A stretch of 64,000 nucleotides of DNA from Polyporus tsugae (Eukaryota > Basidiomycota > Agaricomycetes > Polyporales > Polyporaceae): positions 4,340,001 to 4,404,000 of the forward strand of contig JAHRBS010000004.1 in assembly GCA_024305745.1 (NCBI GenBank), in the 5' to 3' direction. Below, piece by piece: positions 34,603-43,840 of this stretch (its first letter is position 1; the number at the start of each line of letters is the position of its first letter). Both the position numbers and the translations under genes were made by a program. Under the pieces are notes generated by a model. It saw only the letters and a program-made list of their open reading frames with translations. It had not been told where the DNA came from and ran no database searches.

Positions 34603-35954
34603 TCAACTGTCCAGCTTCGTCCGGTACACAGTGACGTTACGTCTGAACGCCTGCGAGAACTCGCGCAGGTCCATGTCATCGCTCGCAGGGTCCGTAACCC
34701 GCTCGCGCCAGTCACGGTCTAGATACTGTTCGGTGGCGTCGAAACGGTCATCTCTGCATGACTTGGGATAGTCAAGCAAAGAGGTCGAACGAGGGTCGGG
34801 CTCCACCTTTGATGTGGGATCATGTCGCTTCATCGTCTTCTGAACTGGCCCCTTGCGATCACAGTTGCGACCAGGGGGCGCCAATGAGCGAGTGATGACA
34901 ACCACCACCTCCTTCAGAAAGCGAAAGGGAGGGTCCACAGAACCCGTCGCCTCGACGCCCCGTGTGCCTACAACATCAGGCCGACGTTGATCGCCTGATG
35001 GGTTACACGAGATGGACAAACACTCACCTCCCAACTTGGCGAACCCTCGTGACAAGGTCGAGCCGAACTGGGCGATCCATGGGGGCAAACTGGGAGATTC
35101 TGTCTCGTCACTCAGCTTGCTAAAAGACATGGTGACCCTCAGGCTTTCTAGAGCTGGTGCCTCGTCCATCCACCGATCGAATGGGAGGATATTAGCGCCC
35201 CTGCAGGGGGCCAGATGGATCCGCTTGAGAGCTGGAAAGAGAAAATCGTTGGGTTTCCCACCGCCCGCCGCTTCCGGGTCGTAGTGCGTGCCACTGCAAC
35301 CTTGAGAGAACTTGAACTGTAAATTCCCGTCGAAGAGAAAATCACGTAGTTTAAGGAACCCCCCGAAATCACGCCCGTAACGGATGGTATCGATGTCGCT
35401 CGGAAGCAGTGTCCTGTCGAACACATCCCCTGGAATCCGTAGCACGCACAGAGTCTCCAGGTCAGGCGCGGCTCGGAGAAGGAGCTCCTGAATGGCATCG
35501 TTCAGGCCGTGTTTGATGGTGAACGACTCGTGGGCAACTCGGTCTGCATCGCGGATCACGCTGCCCTGGTGTAGATGGGCATACATGAGCCTCCAAGCCG
35601 CCGTGGGTGAAATGAGGACGGAAAGGTGGCGGACGATGGGGGCCGCCACCCAATCGCGTCGCGTCGCAGAGGCCGCGCGAGCTTCGCTCAGCAAGACACG
35701 CAGTGGCGCACTTCCCGCTCGGTCCCACTGCGGAGGGTGACGGTATCGAAGCGGGCGGCGTATTTGGCGACCGGATGAGCGACCTTGCACACCACGGAGA
35801 GAGATCGAGCGGCGGCGCCGTCCTCTTCGCATGCGAGAACGAAGATCCGCTCGAGCAGTTCCACGGGTAGGATTGGTCCGTGGAGAGGCTAATGCTAATC
35901 ATGAGCCAGCTTTCTGCGTAGGGCTTTGACGAGTAGAGACCAAAAGAATCGCAT
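34603..35954 (-). pseudogene. F-box family-1 pseudogene, copy C
   Basis: Clear relative of copy E along its whole length. From the equivalent ATG (35954) the frame hits TAG codons after 19 residues, within a 12-bp insertion relative to copy E. A 1-bp deletion at 35694-35696 (GCAAGACACG against GCAAGGACACG) then shifts the frame just after the F-box segment. The remaining 350 codons are open and keep the common intron (34968-35027, GTGAGT...TGTAG, 60 nt). The intact C-terminal frame suggests that inactivation is recent, or that a shortened protein lacking the F-box is still made. Confidence 0.8.
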
Positions 35955-36961
35955 TCTAAACGATTATGACGGCACGATTAGCATCGTAGCCCTTCTAGAC
36001 GACAAATTCGGATTTTACCTTGTAACGAAATAGGCAAGTCACTCGGAGCAGCGGGATTGATGTTGTGGAGCCGAAGCCAACGAGCGAGGAGCGAGGCGCG
36101 AGGTGAGGACGAGGAAAGCAGGCAAAACAGTGTGTTGGGCCCACCACTTGGCTTTGAGCGACGACGAGGGTGCTTGCCGAGTGCGACAGGGCCTAATATA
36201 CGCGAGAGACGTGATGACGTAGCTATGCGGGACCAAAGCGTGAGGGCGGGACGGAAGGCGAGAGTGCAGACCCGTTCCAAACGGGCATTTCTCCTCGCTC
36301 GTCGGCTTCGAGTCTCGACTCCACGGCATTGCAGGGGGCACGGGAGGAGGAAGCCACTAGTGACCTTGATAAAGCGTACCGACACGGCGCACCAACAAGG
36401 ACCCAGTAGACGGGTTTTCGTGATTCAATTGTATCGCCGGAACGCCAGTAGACAACTAGTCGGAGGGTATGTTGTCGCACGTTGTCCACGGGAATATGAG
36501 CGGGAAGGTGTGTGCAGCAAATTAATACTGCAACTTGAAGAAGGGCCAGCAAAGTCATTTACGTACCCTCGAACTCGTCCCAACCGCCCCTCAGCCCAAT
36601 CTCCACCACTCTCTGCAATATCCGCGCCAGCCCTCATGTCTGAACCTCCGCAAGTCAGAACTGTCCACGCGCGACGCATACATGGGAGTATGGTATGCGA
36701 GAGTAACAGGTACCGCATCAACTCCTCTGCGAGGCGCTCCTGCTGCTGCCGAGGACCTGGAAGAGGAGGATTGCATGGCACAGTAGAGACGTACGTCGTA
36801 TACGACTCGGAGGAGCATCCTCGGAGATCCGGAGGAAACCGTGACGAGCGCTTGTCAAGCGCTTCAAGTACGGAAAACGCCGATATCCAGGCGCGATACT
36901 ACTTCAATTGTAACTACTGTACTAGTAGTACTTAAATTTGTTCCAAAGCAGCAGCAGTTGT
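35955..36961. other. Spacer with a degenerate repeat
   Basis: Contains a 292-codon Arg-rich open frame on the plus strand (36057-36935) without recognisable motifs; I do not accept it as a gene. The right half contains segments that recur at 38307-38460 (see the repeat entries). Confidence 0.4.
36497..36930 (+). repeat. Dispersed direct repeat, left copy
   Basis: Shares ATGAGCGGGAAGGTGTGT at its left end, and GCGCTT..CAAGCGCTTCA, AAACGCCGATA and GTAGTACT toward its right end, with 38307-38460, in the same order and orientation. The two copies bracket the truncated F-box copy D. Nature unknown; the middle differs in length. Confidence 0.55.
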
Positions 36962-37205
36962 GAGGTTAGAGAATTCTGGCAAGCTGCTGCTACTCATACA
37001 TCCTGTGAATATCGCGGTCTGTCGGTACGCAGGAGTTCAAAGTAGATGTATACTATATGCGCATATGGATCTTGGGTCGTCGGTCACGGTGAGTACTAAC
37101 CCTGCGCAGGCAGCCAAGAATACCCAAGTATTGATACAATCTAACAAAACAGAAGGGTTACAGAAGGAATATATGTAAATACAGGCGAGACGTGGTCGAT
37201 CCAAC
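36962..37205 (+). repeat. Duplicated beta-mannosidase 3' flank (copy D, no exon)
   Basis: Matches the 3' flank of copy C: TTCTGGCAA, then GCGGTCTGTCGGTACGCA, then AGCCAAGAATACCCAAGTAT. The terminal exon and intron are missing. It adjoins the 3' end of F-box copy D, so this is the same tail-to-tail junction cut shorter. Confidence 0.75.
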
Positions 37206-37213
37206 ATCCACCA

Positions 37214-38252
37214 TCAACCTTGCAAGTTCGTCCGGTACACGATGACGTTGCGTCTGAACTCCTGTGAGAACTCGTACAAGTCGATGCTATCGCCCGCAGG
37301 GTCCGTGACCCGCTCGCGCCAGTCGCGGTCTACGTACTGTTCGGTGGCATGAAAACGGTCATCTCTCTGGAACAAAGGACCCGGGTACAGAGTGGTCGAG
37401 TGAGGGTCGGGCTCCGCTTTTGGGGTGGTGCTAATTCGCTCTATGATCCTGCGAGTTAGCCGGGGCTTGCGATCCCCATCACGATTGCCAGAGGCCACCA
37501 ATGAGCGGGTGGTGACAACCACCACCTCCTTCAGATTCACAAAGCGAAGGGAAGAGGCGTTGGGGTCTGTGAGTCCCGTCGACTCGGGGCTGCGAGTCTG
37601 TGTGCCTAAAATACCACTCCGACGTCAACAGCCTGATGGTCATACGAGATGGTCGAACACTGACCCCCAAGCTTGGAGAGGTTTTGTGATATGGTCGAGC
37701 CGAACTTGAGCTGGTCCGCCTCGTTGCCAAGGGAAATGGTGTACCTCAGGCTTTCTAAGGCGGGTGCCTCCTTCGTCCACCGAATCATCGGGGTGGGTTG
37801 CCTGCCCAAACAGGGGGCCATGTGGATCCGCTTGAGAGCCGGGAAGAGAGGAGTATTGGGGTCCTTCGAGCTCCCATCACCGGCTTCATCATCCGTGCGA
37901 CTGCTGTCTTGAGAAGGTTCGAACCACAAGTTCACAACGAAGAAAAGATCGCGTAGCTTAGGGAACCACCAGAAGCCACGCCCGTAACGGATGGTGTCGA
38001 TGGCGCTCGGAAGCAGCATCCCGTCCTCCACATCCCCTGGTATCCGTAGCACGCACAGGGTCTCCAGGTCGGGGGCGACCTGGGGGAAGAGCACATGGAT
38101 GGCATCGTTCAGGCCATCTCTAATGTTGACCGTCTTGGTGTAGACATCGTCGTATACGCCACGCTCATTTAGACTGTGGTACCGGACCCTCCAGGCCTCA
38201 GTAGGCGTTAGGAGGACGCAAAGGTGGCGGACGATGGGACGCGCAACGGGGG
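37214..38252 (-). pseudogene. F-box family-1 pseudogene, copy D (5' truncated)
   Basis: Similarity to the family begins at VARPIVRHLCVL (38252) and runs to the stop; the F-box and first 100 or so residues are gone. The common intron is present (37606-37664, GTCAGT...TTTTAG, 59 nt) and its removal joins the two open frames exactly. No ATG is available at the 5' end, where a TGA precedes the conserved part in frame. The sequence left of the break belongs to a repeat also found at 36.5-36.9 kb. Confidence 0.8.
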
Positions 38253-38306
38253 CGGACGGCTGTTCAACGAGAGCGAAGGCTCACTAGCAAGGTCCCCAGT
38301 GATTAT

Positions 38307-38460
38307 GAGCGGGAAGGTGTGTTCCTTAAGCGACTTCAACTTGTTAGTCCTAACCGACTGCCTTGGGTTGGACTGACGAACCTCGGGGCGCTTCCCAAGC
38401 GCTTCAGTCCCCCTCGGCAAACGCCGATACTACAGTACTTACTATGTAGTACTGTCCTCT
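38307..38460 (+). repeat. Dispersed direct repeat, right copy
   Basis: Shorter partner of the repeat at 36497-36930, with the same end motifs. It begins about 55 bp beyond the truncated end of F-box copy D. Confidence 0.55.
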
Positions 38461-39572
38461 CTTCAACTCGCTCTCCGCCCGTTCTATTGCTTGGTACATG
38501 CGATCTCAAATTCAAGTGTGCTACCCCTTTGCTTTATCGCTGTACTTCCTATGCTTGCCTGGTACCAAGGATTTGATCACCCCTACCCCTTGTTGCGAGG
38601 TCGCGCCGAAGTCGAGGGCCGCAACTGTTTACAGATGCCAACAGACGGCCTCTTCGCCTCAAGCTCGACTGGGAGCCATCGGGTGTCCTCTCTAGCAAAG
38701 GACATGGGATCCGGGCCAGAACGTGAGTGCCGTCGCAAGGACTGGAATCGGTTATTCTATGTGCATGTGGCCTGCACAAGACACCCTTGCAGGTTACAGC
38801 CGATACGGACAGTTCAAGCAATTTGCATGTACGTTCAATGTCCACTTCGTCTGTTTCATGGAAACATTCCATCCTTCTTACTTCATATAAGCTGCTTATG
38901 ATGATACCGTTATGTGCTGGTCCACAGCTGAAGCGGTTCTCGGATGTCGAGATCAGGACTCAGTTGGTCCCGGTTCAGATCATGAACCTTACAGTCTACT
39001 TTTGTATGTGCCCAGTTCTCCGAATGTATTCGGTCATATTATTGCTGAGCATGGAGCAGCTCTATGCCGTTCATTCTATGCGTACTCTTTGCTTCGTACG
39101 TGTGGTGTGAACGGCGAGGGTTCGGAACGTTCGAGCTAACCAAGCCTAAGGCTCAATTCTGCGAAAGTGAGGGCAGCGGCCGTGGCCGACGCGACCAAGT
39201 AGGCTTGATTATGATACTTGCCGTTGCTGCTCAGAACAGTCCTGTTCAAAAGCACAACCCGTCGGAATCACTGTAGCGGGACGAGCGGCCAGCTTTAGAA
39301 CAGATGATAGGAACTTTGACCGCTTTCCGCTCGTGGCGGACGTGCCACGAGTTACCCGCCCTGTCCAGTAGACTGGTAGCAGCAAAAATTACGATGTAGT
39401 CTGAGCAATGCACTCGGCACAGTGTACTTGGCCCCCGGTGACGACCTGAACCTTCGGATGTCAGGGTCTGTCCGCGGGTGGTCTCCCTTGTTCCCTCCGT
39501 TGCGTTTTCGAAAAGTTTCAAAGTCCACGTCGACACAGTGATCCTTGGGTGGAGTGTGGGGTCCCGAAAATC
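38461..39572. other. Intergenic region, no gene seen
   Basis: About 1.1 kb of mixed composition. ORFs up to 136 codons show no domain or coding signature. Contains the upstream promoter of the following kinase gene. Confidence 0.45.
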
Positions 39573-39578
39573 TATAAA
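39573..39578 (+). promoter_or_regulatory. TATA box of Ran1-like kinase gene
   Basis: TATAAA in the context AATCTATAAAAGGACC, 207 nt upstream of the ATG. A strongly CT-rich leader (about 39640-39780) follows, a usual feature of well-expressed fungal genes. Confidence 0.65.
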
Positions 39579-39784
39579 AGGACCGCGTTTCTCGAGCTAA
39601 GGCCCCCCATCCGTTGTCGTCGTTCCCGGTGAACGTACCCCTCCTGCACCATTCTCCCTTTCATTTTCTTACTATTCTTTTTACTTCTTTCCTTCGTCCT
39701 CATCACCCTTTTATCCTTCTGCTATATCACTGCCATTTGATCCTTCTTTAAATCCTTCGTCCTTATCTCCTTTTATCCTTCATC

Positions 39785-41257
39785 ATGGCTGCTGCCGATT
39801 CCCTCCCCGACTTCACCGGGTACTTCCTCGACAACCGTTACGAGCTTCTTAAATTGCTTGGGTCTGGCAGTTTCGGAGTCGTCTACAAGGCGATCGACCA
39901 CGAGGTCGCCGACGACTACGACAATATCGTCGCAGTGAAGATCCTCCGTAAGGCTGGTCGGAGCGCCGCCCATCTCGCCAGCATCAAGCGCGAGGTCGCC
40001 TTCCACAGCACCGTCGCGGACAACGAAGGTGTCGTGACCCTCTTCGACACCTTCGACGACGCGAAGTGGTGCTACCTCGTCCTCGAGTTCTGCGGAGGCG
40101 GCGACCTGTTCGACCAGATCATCACCAAGCAGATGTACCTGGGTAACGACGAGCTTCTCCGGAAGGCGTTTCTCTCGCTCGTGGACGCCGTCCAAGGGTG
40201 CCACGACGCGGGGATCTCCCACCGGGATCTTAAGCCGGAGAACGTCCTAACCAATAGGGACGGGTCTCAATGTTACCTGGCGGACTTCGGTCTTGCTTCC
40301 AACGAACCGCTGGTGCGCGAGTTCGGTGTTGGGACTGGTCTGTACATGAGTCCTGGTACGTCTTATTCTTCTAACCTCCCTACCTTCGCTCTAACAAATG
40401 CTTCGACAGAGTGTATCGGTGACTTGACTGCTCGGCGGTCGTATGATCCGTACCTCAGCGACATCTGGTCCCTCGGTGTCATCCTCGTCAACATGATCAC
40501 GGCACAAAACCCGTGGGCGAGGGCGACACCTAAGGACGCCAACTTCTGTCAGTTCCTCATGGACCCGGACTTCCTGTACAACGCGTACCCCATGTCCGAG
40601 GGGGCGCACGACATCATCCAGAGCCTCCTCGAGCTCCACCCCGCCCAGAGGATGAGCCTCCACACCCTCCGGCAAGAGATTTTGTCCCTTGACACGTTCT
40701 TCCGTCCGCCGTCCCCGTTCGAGCACGTTATTCTCGAGGATGAGCTTTCCACTACCGCTACCACCGAGCTCGCGACAGAGACTTCGTCGGCCTTCGCGAC
40801 GGAGTCCGAGTCCGAGTTTGAGTGTAAGTACAAGTCGATGTACATGGCATCCGAGATTGATATCCCGTGTGCCGCCCCGGAGCCCGATGTCCGGGTGGCC
40901 CGGGATTGCTCAGCCGGCTCTGCTGTCGACTCTTACTCTTCTACTGCCGCTACCACCACTACCACCCCATCATACTCTTCTGCTTCTTATACTACAAGTT
41001 CATGCTCGAGTTCGCGTGCTTCGTCCGGGACGTCGGATGCGGAGGAGGTGATCACGCCGGAGGGCACCACCACCACCACTACCACCACCACTGCCTATAT
41101 GCTGTGGGACAGGATAATGTCGGGGGCTCACCTCAACCAAAACCAAAACCAAAACCAAAAGGAAGTCCGCGCCTACGAGGGCTGGCAGAACGGCGCCACG
41201 GCCCAGATGCTCATGGCTCAATACCAGTACCGCAACCACCTCGCGCAGGACTACTAG
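39785..41257 (+). CDS. Ran1/Pat1-like serine/threonine protein kinase
   Basis: Two exons, 39785-40355 and 40410-41257 (54-nt intron, GTACGT...GACAG), 472 aa; skipping the intron changes GTSYSS-type sequence to the expected MSPECIGD. Kinase motifs: GSGSFGVVYKA (about residues 27-37), VAVKILRK, catalytic HRDLKPEN (about 149), ADFGLASNE, then SDIWSLGVILVNM and NPWARAT. This set (GTGLYMSPE, C after E) is typical of the fungal Ran1/Pat1/Sks1/Vhs1 group, which controls growth, meiosis entry and nutrient responses. The C-terminal 150 residues are low complexity: Ser/Thr runs, TTTTTTTTT and QNQNQNQ, probably disordered. The leader with TATA and CT tract suggests high or inducible transcription. Confidence 0.88.
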   Translation: MAAADSLPDFTGYFLDNRYELLKLLGSGSFGVVYKAIDHEVADDYDNIVAVKILRKAGRSAAHLASIKREVAFHSTVADNEGVVTLFDTFDDAKWCYLVLEFCGGGDLFDQIITKQMYLGNDELLRKAFLSLVDAVQGCHDAGISHRDLKPENVLTNRDGSQCYLADFGLASNEPLVREFGVGTGLYMSPGTSYSSNLPTFALTNASTECIGDLTARRSYDPYLSDIWSLGVILVNMITAQNPWARATPKDANFCQFLMDPDFLYNAYPMSEGAHDIIQSLLELHPAQRMSLHTLRQEILSLDTFFRPPSPFEHVILEDELSTTATTELATETSSAFATESESEFECKYKSMYMASEIDIPCAAPEPDVRVARDCSAGSAVDSYSSTAATTTTTPSYSSASYTTSSCSSSRASSGTSDAEEVITPEGTTTTTTTTTAYMLWDRIMSGAHLNQNQNQNQKEVRAYEGWQNGATAQMLMAQYQYRNHLAQDY

Positions 41258-42105
41258 ATCACTCCTCCTCTCCTCTATCTTCTCACTTCTCCTACCACCT
41301 CTCCGCCACGACCACTCTCGCTTCCACTCCCATCCCCTCTCCCCCTACCCTGGTTTCGGTTTCTTTTTTTTCTCTGACTCGGATGGACACTTCGAGTGCT
41401 CCTTGTACCAAAAGTCATATAGGCGATGCGGGCACCTCTTATATGGCACACTGGATAGAGTTTCGGACTTCGGACTTCGGACACGGACCACGGACTTCCA
41501 GTGGACTGTGTGTGCACGGACTACCACATAGACGAATCTGTATCGATAGTATTGCAACGCAAGCATTTCCTTTTTCCTTTCATAACCGAACATGCGTGCG
41601 ATTAATATTCAGTGTCCTATTGAAAGCGGGTTTGGTAAGTTGCATTTTAGAACCCGACTTCTGTGATCAATGCGATGCACGATTGAATGTCGCGTGGGCG
41701 ACGAAGGTGAGGCCTGTTTAGCGGATATTGGTCCGGGGTTGCGATTTCACGGTGCATTGCCTGGGAGGAAAGGTGCTCTCCTTCCGAGTACTGAGTACCG
41801 TGCACACGCACCGTACATCTCAGATGCACGAAACCTCGCAGGGGGGCCCAAAGGCTGGCGGCGTGAGATGCGGGCATCCCAACTGCCATCCGACCCTAAC
41901 GGTCCGTGCGTCTATCTGCCAGCATTTCGGCGACCAGACAAGCAAGCCGATGCAAACTAAATCGAAAGGGCGGAGACCAAATCACATTCTATTCGAGGGC
42001 ACCGTCCGTTGCAGTCGCAGACACGCCACGCCGGCCCATACTACGAACAAACACGATCCGGACACCCACGTCAGGGCGTCGCAGGACCCCACTTGAAATA
42101 AAACC
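41258..42105. other. Spacer between convergent genes
   Basis: 3' flanks of the kinase and of the GPI-anchored protein gene. CT-rich just after the kinase stop. No gene seen. Confidence 0.45.
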
Positions 42106-42214
42106 TTAAAGAACAGCCACCACGCCCATCGCCACGCTCCCCAGCACGGCGAGCGCCCCGACGACGGCCGACCGCGATACGTGCACACTCCCTGGCGCGC
42201 CGTTGCCCTTGCTT

Positions 42215-42248
<34 letters not shown>

Positions 42249-43018
42249 CCGCGGAGCTCGACATGGTGCCGTTGCTGCTGCTGTCGGTGCCGGTGCTCGA
42301 CGCGGCTGCGGTGGACGAGGAGCTGTCCGCGGCGAGGACGGCGGGGGCGGCGGTGCGGAAGACCTGGCCGCCGAAGGTCGTCGTGCCCCCGACGGTGCCG
42401 GTGGCGAGGGTTATTGCGGAGCCGCCGATGGACGAGACCATCACGACCGGGGCGGAGTTCGCGTCAGCTGGTGGAGGCGGGGCGAGAATCAGTGTTGGAA
42501 GCCTGAGCGAGAGTCATGCTGAGAGGCGGGGGCAAAGACTCGTCACTTACTCGCGATGAAGGCGGTCAGGTGTGTCGCGGTGCCGATGGACTTTTGCGCG
42601 TCCATGACGCCCAAGGTTGCTGCAAGGAGCAACAACAAAAAGGAAAACGAGGACGTTAGATTGTGGGCACGTAGTCTGTGGGGCGTTTGGCGGGCGCACC
42701 TTGGATGTCCTTGAGCGTCGAGGACCCGACGTAGGATGCGATGCTGTCAGAGTGGGCGTCCACCCAGTGGACCGCGTCGCTGAGGGTGACGGTGCCAGTG
42801 GGGAAGCCGAGCTGGGTGGGGATTGGCAGCGTTACTGGAGAGCAAAGTTAGGACCTAGTCGGTTGGTGCGTGCACTGGAACTCACCCACGGACTCTGTCG
42901 CAGATGGGCTCTGAGCTGCACTCCCAGAAGCCGAGGCAGAGCTCGAAGCGGCAGGGGCGGCCTGCGCCGAGAGGGAAAGGGCCGAGACGGCAAGAAGCGC
43001 AAACGTCTTCGCGTACAT
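42106..43018 (-). CDS. Ser/Thr-rich GPI-anchored cell-surface protein
   Basis: Four exons: 42886-43018, 42700-42834, 42551-42619 and 42106-42467, all phases consistent, about 232 aa. A signal peptide (MYAKTFALLAVSALSLSAQAAPA) is followed by a small folded region (TLPIPTQLGFPTGTVTLSDAVHWVDAHSDSIAS and GVMDAQKSIGTATHLTAFIA). A Ser/Thr-rich stalk with STSTSTSTSTS comes next, and finally a hydrophobic tail (VVGALAVLGSVAMGVVAVL) with no basic end, a GPI-attachment signal. It is probably tethered to the plasma membrane or cell wall. The folded region is not one I recognise, so the specific role is unknown. Confidence 0.8.
42212..42248. repeat. Hexanucleotide microsatellite in stalk of GPI protein
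   Basis: Tandem GTGCTC units on the plus strand encode the (ST)n stalk on the minus strand; length variation would change stalk length without a frameshift. Confidence 0.7.
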
Positions 43019-43840
43019 GGTGGTGTCTAAAAGTTTAAAAAGTCCTGCGGGCCGGCCCTAGAATGTGAACAGCAAAGGAACGGTGGGGAGAGAGGAAATT
43101 CGATGAAGGTGGGAGGGATGTCCGCATCGCACCCCACCGTCGAAGCTGTTATAGCGCGAAGAGCAACGCGCCTATCGCAGCGAACGACCTGCTGTGTTAA
43201 GCTCACGGCTATGGACGTGCCAATGGGCGGATAGACCGCAGAAGCGTGGACCGTAGTCAGGGTGTGAACGCCTATGAGAGGAGGGATACCCTTGCTTTTT
43301 ACACCAAGCTGTGTCGGGGGCCCGGGATGGCCGGTAGTAAGAGAACCTGATGATGAAGAGTAATGTGAATATAAACGACCCTTGCATGCCTACAATGATA
43401 ACAGCAATAGGTCAAAGGATGCGACGCAGGATACCCCACACGGTCGATGGTCAAGGTTACGTGAGAACATTCGTGAGATGGAGTCGGCTTCCTTGTAGTT
43501 CGATGACAACCAACGCTCAGCGGCGGGAGCGACCATCAATCCTGCGAGCAAGAACATCAAAGAAGTCGTCTGAAGCACGTGAGAGTATATATAAAAGCAG
43601 TCATCCATCCAATGAGGCGCGGAGAGCAGAGAGAAGCAAGGAATAGTATTGCAAGCAGGTGCATGTTACCGAGGCGAGATTCAACGGAAGCCGCAGGAAG
43701 AGCTCTCGGAAGAATGGCACACTGGGCAACGTGTACGTACAAAATAGTAGGATCTCGAACGAAACCTCAGAAAGTCGGAGAAACTCACAGGATCCAGAAT
43801 CGGTCTAGTAGAAGTTCAGAGCAGAGGCGGGCATAAACCA
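43019..43840. other. Spacer between GPI-protein promoter and amylase 3' end
   Basis: About 0.8 kb containing the promoter of the minus-strand GPI protein and the 3' flank of the amylase. No gene seen. Confidence 0.45.

Noticed and set aside
36057..36935. 292-codon Arg-rich open frame on the plus strand
   Set aside because: No motif, extreme Arg/Ser content, and it overlaps sequence related to a repeat; length can be explained by composition.
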